Part shown: positions 46,289-55,961 of the stretch, piece by piece | Layout of the letters: every line of letters starts with the position of its first letter | Position numbering within the stretch: position 1 is the stretch's first letter | Source of the DNA: Burkholderiaceae bacterium | GTDB lineage: Bacteria; Pseudomonadota; Gammaproteobacteria; Burkholderiales; Burkholderiaceae_F | Assembly (NCBI GenBank): GCA_019236735.1 | Contig: JAFAIM010000044.1 | Location: 1 to 64,000, forward strand | Reading direction: 5' to 3' | DNA: 64,000 nucleotides | The notes under the pieces: model-generated | Seen by the model: the letters and a program-made list of their open reading frames with translations, nothing else | Databases searched by the model: none | Told to the model about the DNA's origin: nothing | Made by a program: the position numbers and the translations under genes

Positions 46289-47425
46289 TCACTCCCAGCT
46301 CAGCGCGCCACCGGTTTGATACTCGATCACGCGCGTCTCGAAGAAGTTGCGCTCCTTTTTTAAATCGATCATCTCGCTCATCCACGGGAAGGGATTGTCG
46401 GCGGACTCGAACAGCGGCTCCACGCCGATCTGCTGGGCGCGCCGATTCGCGATGTAGCGCAGGTAGCTCTTGAACATCGGGGCGTTTAATCCGAGCACGC
46501 CGGTCGGCATCGTGTCTTCCGCGTAGCGGTATTCCAGCTCCACCGCTTGGCCGAACAGCTCCCGCACGTCGGCGCGGAACTGGGGGCTCCATAGGTGCGG
46601 ATTCTCCAGCTTGATCTGGTTGATCAGGTCGATTCCGAAATTGCAGTGCATCGACTCGTCGCGCAGGATGTACTGGTACTGCTCCGCGGCGCCGGTCATC
46701 TTGTTCTGGCGCCCCAAAGCCAGGATCTGGGTGAAGCCGACGTAGAAGAACAGCCCCTCCATTAGGCAGGCGAACACGATTAGCGAGCGCAGCAGTGCCT
46801 GGTCGGCCTCGGCGGTTCCGGTGCGGAAGGCCGGGTCGGTCAGCGTGTCGATAAAGGGGATCAGGAACTCGTCCTTGGCCCGGATCGAGGACACCTCGTG
46901 GTAGGCGTTGAACACCTCCGCCTCATCCAGGCCGAGCGATTCGACGATGTACTGGTAGGCGTGGGTGTGAATCGCCTCCTCGAAGGCCTGCCGCAGCAGA
47001 AACTGGCGGCACTCCGGCGCAGTGATGTGGCGGTACGTACCGAGCACGATGTTGTTGGCCGCCAGTGAATCGGCGGTGACGAAGAACCCGAGGTTGCGCC
47101 GGACGATGCGCCGCTCGTCCTCGGTCAGCCCGCGCGGGTCTTTCCACAGCGCTATATCGCGCGCCATGTTGACCTCCTGCGGCATCCAGTGGTTGGCGCA
47201 GGCGGACAGGTACTTGTCCCACGCCCACTTGTACTTCAGGGGCACCAGCTGGTTGACGTCGGTATGGCCGTTGATGATCCGCTTGTCTTCCGCCCGCACC
47301 CGGCCGGCCGGCGCTGCGGTGCGCTCGGCCGCCAGGTCGGTCGCCCCGGTGGCAGCCACGGCCGCCAAGCCAGGGGCAAGCCGGACGGCCGGCGCGGCCC
47401 CGCTCGACTCGTTCCACGAAAGCAT
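46289..47425 (-). CDS. nrdB: Ribonucleotide reductase class Ia, beta subunit
   Basis: This 378-residue subunit houses the diiron-tyrosyl radical cofactor. Likely ligands can be seen: the aspartate in [12 protein letters not shown], then [13 protein letters not shown], which holds the glutamate, histidine and, four residues on, the tyrosine expected to carry the radical, and the second helix pair around [11 protein letters not shown] and [12 protein letters not shown]. The first 50 residues are a variable alanine-rich extension. The ATG at 47425 is preferred to a TTG. It follows nrdA by 39 bases and shares its regulation. Confidence 0.95.
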   Translation of the reverse strand: MLSWNESSGAAPAVRLAPGLAAVAATGATDLAAERTAAPAGRVRAEDKRIINGHTDVNQLVPLKYKWAWDKYLSACANHWMPQEVNMARDIALWKDPRGLTEDERRIVRRNLGFFVTADSLAANNIVLGTYRHITAPECRQFLLRQAFEEAIHTHAYQYIVESLGLDEAEVFNAYHEVSSIRAKDEFLIPFIDTLTDPAFRTGTAEADQALLRSLIVFACLMEGLFFYVGFTQILALGRQNKMTGAAEQYQYILRDESMHCNFGIDLINQIKLENPHLWSPQFRADVRELFGQAVELEYRYAEDTMPTGVLGLNAPMFKSYLRYIANRRAQQIGVEPLFESADNPFPWMSEMIDLKKERNFFETRVIEYQTGGALSWE

Positions 47426-47464
47426 CGCTCGTTGCTCCTGCAATGACAGCTTGCGGATTGCGCC

Positions 47465-50356
47465 CTACTGGCAGGCTTCGCAGTCGGAGAAGCCCGCCTG
47501 CCCCGGTTTCAAGGAGCACACCTGCCCCTCGCTCTCGCCTTCGCCGGATGCGGCCGGTACCGCGTTCAACTGACCGGCGCGCGTGGTGGCCTTTTCCGCG
47601 TGGGTGGCCCCCATCGTTCGCAAGTAGTAGGTCGTTTTCAGACCGCGCACCCAGGCAAGGCGGTACACCTCGTCGAGCTGCCGCCCGGAAGAGCCGCTCA
47701 TATATATATTGAGCGACTGCGCCTGGTCGATCCATTTCTGGCGGCGGGCGGCGCACTCAACCAGCCACTTGGCGTCGACTTCGAACGCAGTGGCGAAGAG
47801 CTGGCGCAAATCGGCCGGAACCCGGTCGATCTTGGCCAGGCTGCCGTCGAAATACTTCAGGTCCGCCACCATCACCTCGTCCCAGACTCCGAGCGCTTTC
47901 AGGCGCCGCACCAGGTACTCGTTGACGACCGTGAATTCACCGGACAAATTGGACTTGACGAACACGTTCTGGAACGTCGGCTCGATGCTGGCGGAGACCC
48001 CCACGATGTTCGAGATGGTCGCCGTCGGCGCGATCGCCACGCAGTTGGAATTGCGCATTCCGTAGCGGCGGATCCGGTCCCGCAGGCCTTCCCAGTCCAG
48101 CGTGGCCGAGGTGTCGACCTCGACGCTGCCGCCGCGCTCCTGCGCGAGCAGATCGAGGGTGTCTTGCGGCAGGATGCCGCGGTCCCACAGCGATCCAGCG
48201 AACGAGGAATAGCGCCCGCGCTCGGCCGCGAGCTCGGTGGACGCCCAGTAGGCGTGGAAGCAGACCGCCTCCTGGCTCCGATCGGCGAATTCGACCGCTT
48301 CGGCCGATGCGTATGGGATCCCGATCTGGTGCAGGCAGTCCTGGAACCCCATTACCCCCAGACCGACCGGGCGGTGCCGCAGGTTGGCATTGCGCGCCTT
48401 GCCGACCGCGTAGTAGTTGATGTCGATCACGTTGTCCAGCATCCGCATCGCGGTGCTGACCGTATGGCGCAGCTTCTCGTGGTCGAGCCCGACCGTTCCG
48501 TCCGGCCTGCGAAGCATGTGGGCGGGCAGGTTGACCGAGCCCAGGTTGCACACCGCGATTTCGTCGGAGCCGGTGTTGAGCGTGATCTCGGTGCAAAGAT
48601 TGGAGCTGTGAACGACGCCCACGTGCTGCTGGGGCGAGCGCAGGTTGCAGGCATCCTTGAACGTGATCCACGGATGGCCCGTCTCGAACAGCATGCTGAG
48701 CATCTTGCGCCACAGCTGCCGCGCCGGCAGGGTGCGATGCACCCTGAGCTCGCCGCGTGCCGCCTTGCGCTCGAGCTCCTCGTATGCCTGTTCGAACGCG
48801 CGTCCGGTCAAGTCGTGCAGGCCCGCGCAGTCGCTCGGCGACAGCAAGGTCCATTCGGCGTCCTGCTCGACCCGCTTCATGAACAGGTCCGGGATCCAGT
48901 TGGCCGTGTTCATGTCGTGCGTACGGCGGCGGTCATCACCGGTGTTCTTGCGCAGTTCCAGGAACTCCTCGATGTCCAGGTGCCAGATCTCCAGGTAACA
49001 GCACACGGCGCCTTTGCGCTTGCCGCCCTGGTTGACCGCGACCGCGGTGTCGTTGACGACCTTCAGGAATGGCACCACCCCCTGCGACTTGCCGTTGGTG
49101 CCGCGGATGTGGGAACCGAGCGCACGCACTGGCGTCCAGTCGTTTCCGAGGCCTCCGGCGTACTTGGCGAGCAGCGCGTTCTCCTTGATCGCCTCGTAGA
49201 TCGAATCCAGATCGTCCGCCACCGTCGTCAGGTAGCACGAGGACAGCTGCGGATGGGTGGTGCCGGAGTTGAACAGCGTCGGCGTCGAGCACATGAAATC
49301 GAAGCGCGACAGCACCTCGTAGAACTCGATCGCTCTGGTCTCGCGGTCGATCTCGTTCAGCGCCAGCCCCATCGCGACGCGCATGAAAAAGATCTGCGGC
49401 AACTCGAAGCGGCGCCCATCGTGGTGCAAGAAGTAGCGGTCGTACAGCGTCTGCAGGCCCAGATAGGTGAATTGCAGGTCGCGCTCCGGGCGCAGGGCGC
49501 GCGCCAGGCGCGGCAGATCGAACCCGGCCAAGCGTTCATCCAAACGGCCGACATCGATCCCGAGGCGGATCGACGCCGGGAATGCCTCGGCATAACGGAT
49601 CGCCATCGCGGTTTGGTCGGCCTCTTCGCCCAGCACCTCGCGGCGGATTGCGTGCAGCAGCAGGCGTGCGCTCAGGCGGCCGTAGTCGGGATCGGTCTCG
49701 ATCAGGGCGCGAGCCGCCAGGATCGCCGACTTGTGTACCTCGGCCAGCGGCACGCCGTCGTACAGGTTCTTGGCCGTCTCCGCGAGAACGGCCTCGGCCG
49801 ACACGGCCGGATCCAGTCCCTCGCAAGCAGCCTGTACCAAGGAGCGCAAAGCAGCCCGGTCCAGCGGGAAGCGGCGCTCGCCATCGATCACGGTCGGTTC
49901 GGCAACGGGCGAGGACTGTTCGTCGCGCCGCTGAGCCCGCTGCTGCGCGCGGCTGTCGCGATACAGGACATAGGCGCGCGCCACGTCGTGCGCGCCCGCG
50001 CGCATCAATGACAACTCGACCTGGTCCTGGATGTCCTCGATGTGGAAGGTGCCGCCAGCCGGCTGGCGCCGCACCAAGGCGGCCACCACCGACGTCGTCA
50101 GGCCCTCGACCTGCTCGCGCATGGCCGCCGAGGCAGCTCCCTGGCCGCCACGTACCGCGAGAAAGGCCTTCGTCATCGCCACGACGATTTTGTTCGGCTC
50201 GAAGCCGACCACGGCTCCGTTGCGGCGAATCACCTTGAATTCGGCCAATGAAGAAGCCAGCGGCCGTTCCAGCCGTCCCTCGGTGCTGACCCCAGGCGCG
50301 ACGCCCTGATACCGCACGACAGGCGACGACTGCCCTGGCTGTGAGAAAAGCTGCAT
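47465..50356 (-). CDS. nrdA: Ribonucleotide reductase class Ia, alpha subunit
   Basis: This 963-residue catalytic subunit reduces ribonucleoside diphosphates. An N-terminal ATP-cone (about 40-135, starting KVIRRNGAVVGFEPNKI) provides overall activity control. The ten-stranded barrel contains the cysteine in MCSTPTLFNSG, the active-site run HSSNLCTEITLN and CNLGSVNLPAHM, and the radical-transfer tyrosines near KTTYYLRT. The C-terminal CEACQ carries the CxxC that accepts electrons from thioredoxin. The ATG at 50356 follows AAGGGGA. Two NrdR-type boxes lie 160-200 bases upstream. Confidence 0.96.
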   Translation of the reverse strand: MQLFSQPGQSSPVVRYQGVAPGVSTEGRLERPLASSLAEFKVIRRNGAVVGFEPNKIVVAMTKAFLAVRGGQGAASAAMREQVEGLTTSVVAALVRRQPAGGTFHIEDIQDQVELSLMRAGAHDVARAYVLYRDSRAQQRAQRRDEQSSPVAEPTVIDGERRFPLDRAALRSLVQAACEGLDPAVSAEAVLAETAKNLYDGVPLAEVHKSAILAARALIETDPDYGRLSARLLLHAIRREVLGEEADQTAMAIRYAEAFPASIRLGIDVGRLDERLAGFDLPRLARALRPERDLQFTYLGLQTLYDRYFLHHDGRRFELPQIFFMRVAMGLALNEIDRETRAIEFYEVLSRFDFMCSTPTLFNSGTTHPQLSSCYLTTVADDLDSIYEAIKENALLAKYAGGLGNDWTPVRALGSHIRGTNGKSQGVVPFLKVVNDTAVAVNQGGKRKGAVCCYLEIWHLDIEEFLELRKNTGDDRRRTHDMNTANWIPDLFMKRVEQDAEWTLLSPSDCAGLHDLTGRAFEQAYEELERKAARGELRVHRTLPARQLWRKMLSMLFETGHPWITFKDACNLRSPQQHVGVVHSSNLCTEITLNTGSDEIAVCNLGSVNLPAHMLRRPDGTVGLDHEKLRHTVSTAMRMLDNVIDINYYAVGKARNANLRHRPVGLGVMGFQDCLHQIGIPYASAEAVEFADRSQEAVCFHAYWASTELAAERGRYSSFAGSLWDRGILPQDTLDLLAQERGGSVEVDTSATLDWEGLRDRIRRYGMRNSNCVAIAPTATISNIVGVSASIEPTFQNVFVKSNLSGEFTVVNEYLVRRLKALGVWDEVMVADLKYFDGSLAKIDRVPADLRQLFATAFEVDAKWLVECAARRQKWIDQAQSLNIYMSGSSGRQLDEVYRLAWVRGLKTTYYLRTMGATHAEKATTRAGQLNAVPAASGEGESEGQVCSLKPGQAGFSDCEACQ

Positions 50357-50830
50357 GTCAAATCCCCTTGCGCGACGCGCCGCACGGCGGCGCGATCCGA
50401 ATCGGTGAAAGTGGCGACACCACAAGCGGTGGGAAGCGGCCCGCCCCAACCGGCTTCGCCTGCGCCGCCTGCGGCGAACTGCGCCGCCAGCGGAGCGCGG
50501 CAGCAGCCGCTAATACAATATGTTGTGGTACCAACCGTATCTCGTACAAATTGTTGTATGAGGATAGGAGAGGTCGGCCTGCGGGGCAAGCGGAGAATTT
50601 CGTGCAGTGCGCAATGCAGGGGAATTCCGTAATCCGACCAGCTACTTGCTCACCAGACCGCGTATCGGGCAGTCAGGCTCGTGGCCGTTGGCCCGGCGGG
50701 CCAACGACTACGATCCGGTAGGCCGGCCGGCCGACGGTCACAATGGCCCGGCAGTCCAACGGCTACTCACCTGCGCGACCCGGCCGGCCCGCGGCTACAA
50801 ATCACGCCCGGTTAGCAGGCAGCTATACGA
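50357..50830. other. Intergenic region upstream of nrdA and downstream of ampD
   Basis: No gene is supported in these 474 bases. The half nearer nrdA carries the paired NrdR-type boxes. Further on, GTTGGCCC (50687-50694) and GGGCCAAC (50698-50705) form a perfect 8-bp hairpin with a GGC loop; no T-run follows on either strand, so termination of ampD transcripts by it is doubtful. Confidence 0.55.
50513..50559 (-). promoter_or_regulatory. Pair of NrdR-type boxes upstream of nrdA
   Basis: Two dyads, ACAATATGTTGT (50515-50526) and ACAAATTGTTGT (50546-50557), sit exactly 31 bases apart. Both keep the CwA/TwG halves of the published NrdR consensus acaCwAtATaTwGtgt. In characterised genomes NrdR binds pairs of such boxes separated by whole helical turns and represses nrd operons when deoxynucleotides are plentiful. 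The nrdR gene is not in this window. Confidence 0.82.
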
Positions 50831-51412
50831 TCAGGGCAGGACGCCCGGGACGAACGCGGACGGACCGACGCCGAGCGCACGTGCGAAACGCGGCCAGTCG
50901 AACGCGGCGCCGGGGTCGGTTTTGCGCGGCGCCGACACGTCGCTGTGGCCGCGAACCGCGCGCAGCGGATACGCGGTGAACAATGCGCGTGCCAGCGGCG
51001 CCAGCACCTCGTACTGCGCGTCGGTGTAAGCGAGCGAGTCGGTCCCTTCCAGTTCAATCCCGAGCGAGAAGTCGTTGCAGCGAGACCGTCCTTCGAACAC
51101 CGATTCCCCCGCGTGCCAAGCGCGGTCGGCGCAGCTGACGAACTGGGTCAGCTGCCCGCCGCGCGCGATCAGGAAATGGGCCGAAACGCGCAGGTCTTTT
51201 AACGTGCCGAAATAGGAATGGGCTTCGTGGTCGAGGCGGTTCGTGAACAGTCGCTCGATGTGGCCGGTGCCGAACTCGCCCGGCGGCAGACTGATGTTGT
51301 GGATCACCAGAAGCTCGATTCGCTCCGCCTCCGGGCGCGAGTCGTGGTTCGGTGATGGCAGGCGCAGCGCCTGCGCTACCCAGCCGGAGGTATCGATCGC
51401 GAAGCTGTCCAT
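50831..51412 (-). CDS. ampD: 1,6-anhydro-N-acetylmuramyl-L-alanine amidase AmpD
   Basis: This 193-residue cytosolic zinc amidase cleaves the peptide from anhydromuropeptides during wall recycling and thereby influences AmpC induction. Zinc ligands are expected in LVIHNISLPPGEFG and GHSDVSAPRKTDPGAAFDW, both characteristic AmpD blocks. No signal peptide is present, separating it from the exported AmiD form. The ATG at 51412 lies 28 bases after pilR. Mpl, which uses the released peptide, is encoded elsewhere in the window. Confidence 0.95.
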   Translation of the reverse strand: MDSFAIDTSGWVAQALRLPSPNHDSRPEAERIELLVIHNISLPPGEFGTGHIERLFTNRLDHEAHSYFGTLKDLRVSAHFLIARGGQLTQFVSCADRAWHAGESVFEGRSRCNDFSLGIELEGTDSLAYTDAQYEVLAPLARALFTAYPLRAVRGHSDVSAPRKTDPGAAFDWPRFARALGVGPSAFVPGVLP

Positions 51413-51440
51413 TCCCCGAGCCGGTCCGCCGCTCAGGACA

Positions 51441-52973
51441 CTATCGGAGTCCGAGACGGCGCATTCGGTAGCGCATCTGGCGGAACGAGATCCCCAACAA
51501 CTGAGCGGCGGCGGTACGGTTGTGGCCGGTGCGCGCGAGCGCCGCCAAAATGGCATCGCGCTCCACCACCGCCAGGTATTCCTCCAGGTCGCTCGGCACC
51601 CCCTGGTCGAGCTCGGGTCCAACCGCGGGTGCGCCCTCCTGTACCGCGGTCTGGCTCGGCGACGTTGATTGCGCGCTAGGTTGCGCGGCGGCGAGTAGAG
51701 GCGGCGCGGTGACGGCTGTTTCGGTCGTGGGCGCCTCGGGCGCCACGTCCGGAAGCTGCAGATCCTGCGCTTGCAGCTCCTGGCCCGAAGCCAGCGCCAT
51801 CGCGCGCTCTAAGATGTTCTCGAGCTCGCGCACGTTGCCGGGGAACGCGTGGCACTGCAGCGCGTGCAGCGCCGGCGCGGACAGGCGCACGGCAGCCAGC
51901 CCCGAGCGTTCTGCGATTCGGTGCAGGATCGCGTCGGCGATGGCGGAGATATCGCCGACCCGTTCGCGCAAACTCGGCACCCGCAGCTCGATCACGTTGA
52001 GCCGGTAGAAGAGGTCCTGCCGAAAGCGGCCAGCGGCGATCAGCTTCTGCAAGTCCTGATGGGTGGCGCATACGATGCGCACGTCGACCGGATCCTCACC
52101 GGTCGCACCGACCTTGCGTACGCGGCGCTCCTGGATCGCGCGAAGCAGCTTGACCTGCATTCCGAGCGGCAACTCGGCGACCTCGTCCAGGAACAGCGTG
52201 CCGCCGCCAGCGGCCTGGAAAAATCCGTCCCGGTCCCGATCGGCACCGGTGAAGGCGCCGCGCCGGTATCCGAAGAACTCCGCCTCCACCAGGCTTTCGG
52301 TGATCGCACCGCAATTTACCGCGATGAAGGGCATATCGCGGCGAGTGGACGACTCGTGGATGGCTCGCGCCACCAACTCCTTGCCGGTACCGGATTCACC
52401 GAAGATCGACACCGGTGCCATGCTCTGGCCCAGGCGAACGATCATCGCGCGGAGTTGGACGATCGTGTCCGAATCACCGATCAGGCGAGCCAGCGCACCT
52501 TGCGCGGCCGGCTCGTCCTGCTCCAACGCCTTGTCGCCGCCAGCAGCACCGCGCAGAGCGGAGCGCACCAGCAGGCGCAATTGGTCCAGGTCGACCGGCT
52601 TGGTGAGGTAGTCGAACGCGCCGGCTTTCAGGGCGGCCACTGCGTTCTCGGCGCTGGCGAACGCAGTGATCACGGCAACGCGCGGACCGCCGAGCGAATG
52701 CACCTCTCGCAACAGGTCCAGGCCGGAGCCGTCCGGCAGCCGCATGTCGGTGAGGCAAAGCGAATAGGACCGGCTCGCCATCAGCTCGCGCGCACGCGCC
52801 AGCGATTCGGCACCGTCGGCGTCGAGCCCCATCCGCACCAAGGTCAAAGACACCAGGTCGCGCAGATCGGCCTCGTCGTCGACCACCAGCACGGCCGGAA
52901 CGCGGGACCCGGCGGCGCCGACACGCGGCGCTGTTTCGGAAACCGAGCTTCGAACCGGATTCGCCGGATTCAT
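51441..52973 (-). CDS. pilR: Sigma-54-dependent response regulator, PilR-like
   Basis: This 510-residue activator has a receiver domain (about 28-145) with the phospho-acceptor aspartate in CLTDMRLPDGSG, an AAA+ domain (about 165-400) with Walker A GESGTGKE, the sigma-54 contact loop RRGAFTGAD and Walker B GGTLFLDEVAEL, and a Fis-type HTH at the end (NRTAAAQLLGISFRQMRYRM). With PilS it usually activates pilA through RpoN. Its ATG overlaps the pilS stop as ATGA. A serine/alanine-rich linker of about 60 residues precedes the HTH. No pilin gene is in the window. Confidence 0.9.
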   Translation of the reverse strand: MNPANPVRSSVSETAPRVGAAGSRVPAVLVVDDEADLRDLVSLTLVRMGLDADGAESLARARELMASRSYSLCLTDMRLPDGSGLDLLREVHSLGGPRVAVITAFASAENAVAALKAGAFDYLTKPVDLDQLRLLVRSALRGAAGGDKALEQDEPAAQGALARLIGDSDTIVQLRAMIVRLGQSMAPVSIFGESGTGKELVARAIHESSTRRDMPFIAVNCGAITESLVEAEFFGYRRGAFTGADRDRDGFFQAAGGGTLFLDEVAELPLGMQVKLLRAIQERRVRKVGATGEDPVDVRIVCATHQDLQKLIAAGRFRQDLFYRLNVIELRVPSLRERVGDISAIADAILHRIAERSGLAAVRLSAPALHALQCHAFPGNVRELENILERAMALASGQELQAQDLQLPDVAPEAPTTETAVTAPPLLAAAQPSAQSTSPSQTAVQEGAPAVGPELDQGVPSDLEEYLAVVERDAILAALARTGHNRTAAAQLLGISFRQMRYRMRRLGLR

Positions 52974-54793
52974 GTGGTCGGCAGTGTATCCATGAAATCG
53001 ACGTTCTCGGCGCCGTACGTCTCAGGCGGTGCAAAACGCAAGCAGAACCCGAAGCGCGGCGGCGCCGGTGGCTCCTCCCAACCCGCATACGTCAGATCGA
53101 AGCCGTTGGCCATACAGAACTCGCGCGCCAGGTACAGCCCGAGCCCAGTGCCACTGGAATGCGTCGTGAAGAACGGCTCGAACATCGATTCACGGTTCGC
53201 CGCTGCGGCGCCAGGGCCGTCGTCGAAGACCCACAGACACGCCGGCGTGCCGTCTGGGCCGGGTGGCTCGATCCGGATCTCGATGCTGCCCGGACCGCCG
53301 GTGCAGTAGCGCAGAGCATTGTCGACCAGGTTAAACAGGACCTGCCGAAGGTGATTGCGCTCGAAGCGCACCGATTGCCCGGGTTGGGCGACGATCCGGA
53401 TCGCATCCGGCGGCAGTGACCGGTCGCGCACGAACTCGCCGAGCCATTCGGAGCAGAACTCGCTCAAGTCGAATTCATCGGCAAGCGGCGAATCGCGCCG
53501 CGCGGCGCGCAGCACGTCTTCGACCAGCCGGTTCAGGCGCCGCGTGTTTTCGCGCACGATCGAAGCGAGCCGTTGATGCAGCGGATCGCGCACGTCCTCG
53601 GACAGCAGCTGGCCGGCCTGGCTGATCGCTGCCAGCGGATTGCGGATTTCGTGCGCGATCGAGGCGGTCAGCCTCCCCATCGCCGCCAGCTTCAGGCGTT
53701 GCGCCCGCTCCTCGACCGACTGCAGATCCTCCATGAAGATTACGTATTCGTCCGATGGCTGGGTCGCCGGCCGGGCAAACCGTACGCGCAGGCGCCGCTG
53801 ACCGGAAGCCTGCCGAACGGCACCGGCAACGATCACCACGTCTGCTTGCGCCACCGTCCCCAACTCGATCGAAGCCAGCCAGTTCAGAAACGCGTGCGCC
53901 AGCTCGCGCCCCGATTCGAACTCGAGCAGGCGGCGCCCGGTCAGCTGGGCTTCCGGGTCGAATCCCAGCAGCACGCGCGCCGACCGATTATTGGCCCGCA
54001 CCAGAGTGGCGGCGTCGGCCACGATGACCCCCTGCTCCATCTGAGAGATCACCAGCCGATTGATCTGAAGCTGGCTGCGAAGCTCGCGCCCGCGCATCCG
54101 TACCAGCTGTTCTTGGTGCGACAGCCGTGTCGACAGCAGCCAGAGCAGCGCCGTCATCCCGAACAGAGCCGCTCCGGCAAGGCCGGCCTGAAATACCTCC
54201 GCCCCGCCCGGCTCGGTTCCGAAAGCGCGCGAGACCTCGTTGCCCAGCAGCAGGAGCACTGCGATCGAACACACGAAGAACGCGCCTGCGCTCGGAAGCA
54301 TCAGCGAAGCTTCCGCAAGCGGCAGCAAGTAGAAGATGAACACGCCGCTGCGAGCACCGCCTCCCAGCACGACCAGCGTCGAGATGAACGTCAGATCGAC
54401 GACCTGGTGCGCCCAGATCTGCAACGCGAAATGCGTGCGCCGCAGCAGCGTCCACGCGAGCAGGGCATCGGCCAGCGCGAAATAGGTTCCCAGCAGGCTC
54501 AGTATGCGCGCCGGATCGGCGCCGAGCGCGCGGCCGATCATCGGCGCGCCGAAAACCATCACGGCCAGCAGCAGCGCGGTCGATACAAGCACGCGCACCA
54601 GCGCGAACGTCTGCAGCATCGGCCACGCAGGTTCCGCAGCAGCGTCCGCACGCGGCTGCAGACGGTTCATCAGCGCTTGCGCCCGCTCCGCCGCCGCATG
54701 GCTCTCGGAGCCCGCCGTGCCCGGCGCGACCGCGGTCGGCGCGCCTTCGGCCGAATCGCCGCGGGCGCTCGATTCGGTCACTTCGGCAGTCAC
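52970..54793 (-). CDS. pilS: Sensor histidine kinase, PilS-like
   Basis: This 607-residue kinase has a variable N-terminal 55 residues, about six transmembrane segments (roughly 60-235), a PAS-like domain (about 255-345, ISQMEQGVIVADAATLVRAN), a dimerisation domain with the phosphorylated histidine in ASIAHEIRNPLAAI near residue 370, and an ATPase domain with NALRYC, FDDGPGA and GTGLGLYLARE. The many-spanning sensor followed by PAS matches PilS. The GTG at 54793 overlaps the previous stop as GTGA, which decides the start. It is coupled to pilR. Confidence 0.9.
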   Translation of the reverse strand: MTAEVTESSARGDSAEGAPTAVAPGTAGSESHAAAERAQALMNRLQPRADAAAEPAWPMLQTFALVRVLVSTALLLAVMVFGAPMIGRALGADPARILSLLGTYFALADALLAWTLLRRTHFALQIWAHQVVDLTFISTLVVLGGGARSGVFIFYLLPLAEASLMLPSAGAFFVCSIAVLLLLGNEVSRAFGTEPGGAEVFQAGLAGAALFGMTALLWLLSTRLSHQEQLVRMRGRELRSQLQINRLVISQMEQGVIVADAATLVRANNRSARVLLGFDPEAQLTGRRLLEFESGRELAHAFLNWLASIELGTVAQADVVIVAGAVRQASGQRRLRVRFARPATQPSDEYVIFMEDLQSVEERAQRLKLAAMGRLTASIAHEIRNPLAAISQAGQLLSEDVRDPLHQRLASIVRENTRRLNRLVEDVLRAARRDSPLADEFDLSEFCSEWLGEFVRDRSLPPDAIRIVAQPGQSVRFERNHLRQVLFNLVDNALRYCTGGPGSIEIRIEPPGPDGTPACLWVFDDGPGAAAANRESMFEPFFTTHSSGTGLGLYLAREFCMANGFDLTYAGWEEPPAPPRFGFCLRFAPPETYGAENVDFMDTLPTT

Positions 54794-55005
54794 TGACTCT
54801 CCAGGTGTTCGCGGCTGCAGTACCACAGGCCGGCGCGAGCGAACGCTTCGGACTGCGGCAAGTTCAAACCGCATACCTCACAGCGCACGATCGACTCGGA
54901 CGGACGGGCGCCGGTGCCCGGTCGGGGCAGGTTCGCCCGCAACCAGCCGCGCGCCACTGCAAGTGCGAACAATGCGAGCAGGACGAAGACGAGCAGCCGC
55001 GCCAT
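54790..55005 (-). CDS. PP0621-like small membrane protein with a cysteine-pair motif
   Basis: This 71-residue protein has one N-terminal transmembrane helix (about 3-20), a short linker, and a C-terminal motif with CEVCGLNLP and WYCSREH, a likely treble-clef or zinc-binding knuckle. This PP0621 family is often encoded immediately before pilS, as here, where the genes overlap by four bases. A partnership with PilS is plausible but untested as far as I know. Confidence 0.82.
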   Translation of the reverse strand: MARLLVFVLLALFALAVARGWLRANLPRPGTGARPSESIVRCEVCGLNLPQSEAFARAGLWYCSREHLESQ

Positions 55006-55031
55006 TTGGTCCCAGGGGCGCAGGGTGCGGC

Positions 55032-55892
55032 TCAGCCGTACCTGCGCAGCAACACCTCCACGACAAAACGGCTGCCCACATATGCGAGCAGCAGCATCAC
55101 GAATCCGACAAACGTCCAGCGCAACGCGATTCGCCCGCGCCAGCCGAATACCGCGCGGCCGGTCAGAAGCCCTCCAAACACGACCCAGGACAGCAGCGCG
55201 AACGTGATCTTGTGCGCGGTCGTATGGTCGAACCGCAGCGGCTGGCCGAACAACTCCTCCGAAAACACCGCCCCGGAGGCAAGGGTCGCGCTCAGCAGCA
55301 CGAAGCCCACGGCGATCTGGCGAAACAGAAGCGACTCGAGCGCCAGCAACGGCGGCAGTCGCGCGTACAAGCGTGCAAGCCCCTGGCCCGGAGCGACCGA
55401 GGGCTGGTGCAGATGGCGATCGACCGAGGCCATCAGCAGCGCGTGCAGCGCTGCCACCGTCAGGATGCTGTACGACAAGATCGCCACGCTCAGGTGCAGC
55501 TTGAGCGCGAGTGAGGAGCCCTCCGAGGCGAGCGAAATTCCGGGAAAGAACGGCGGCAGGATCACGGTGATCGCCGAGACGGGCGCAACCAGTAGGTACA
55601 AACCGCGCAGCGGGACGAAGAAGCCCTCGACCCACAGCAGGATCCCGCTGATCAGCATCGTGGCCGACAACGCATGGGCGAAGCCGAAGCGCAGCCCTCC
55701 GATGCCGAACATCGAATACCCCAGCGCGACCGCATGCCCGACCAGAGCCGGCAGCATCAGCCCAGTCACCAGTCCGAAGCGCCGATCGTCGGACGTTTCG
55801 GACTTCAGCTGAAGCCAGCTCAGGGCCGCGATCACCAGGTACAGCAGCGCCGTGCAGAAACCGGCAAGACCGTAGAATTCGGGGCCCGTCAT
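55032..55892 (-). CDS. CcsA/YpjD-like cytochrome c assembly family membrane protein
   Basis: This 286-residue inner-membrane protein has about eight transmembrane segments. The second half contains LKLHLSVAILSYSILTVAAL and TTAHKITFALLSWVVFG, with histidines placed as in CcsA/CcmC-type heme handlers. Genes of this kind next to ffh are usually annotated YpjD or inner-membrane CcsA-like; a direct role in cytochrome c synthesis is not proven. The ATG at 55892 is used. It is divergent from ffh across 69 bases. Confidence 0.85.
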   Translation of the reverse strand: MTGPEFYGLAGFCTALLYLVIAALSWLQLKSETSDDRRFGLVTGLMLPALVGHAVALGYSMFGIGGLRFGFAHALSATMLISGILLWVEGFFVPLRGLYLLVAPVSAITVILPPFFPGISLASEGSSLALKLHLSVAILSYSILTVAALHALLMASVDRHLHQPSVAPGQGLARLYARLPPLLALESLLFRQIAVGFVLLSATLASGAVFSEELFGQPLRFDHTTAHKITFALLSWVVFGGLLTGRAVFGWRGRIALRWTFVGFVMLLLAYVGSRFVVEVLLRRYG

Positions 55893-55961
55893 GAAGCGAT
55901 TCTTATACCACGCGGCCGATTCGGGCAGATCCGGTGTTCCGAGTCGGGCGCGCGCCGAACC

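Noticed and set aside
47600-50011. 803-codon open frame on the plus strand opposite nrdA
   Set aside because: It is the mirror of a strongly conserved gene in GC-rich DNA, has no domain motifs and an arginine/glutamine-rich composition typical of antisense frames.
50687-50705. Perfect GTTGGCCC/GGGCCAAC hairpin as an ampD terminator
   Set aside because: No T-run follows the hairpin on the minus strand, and it lies more than 120 bases beyond ampD.
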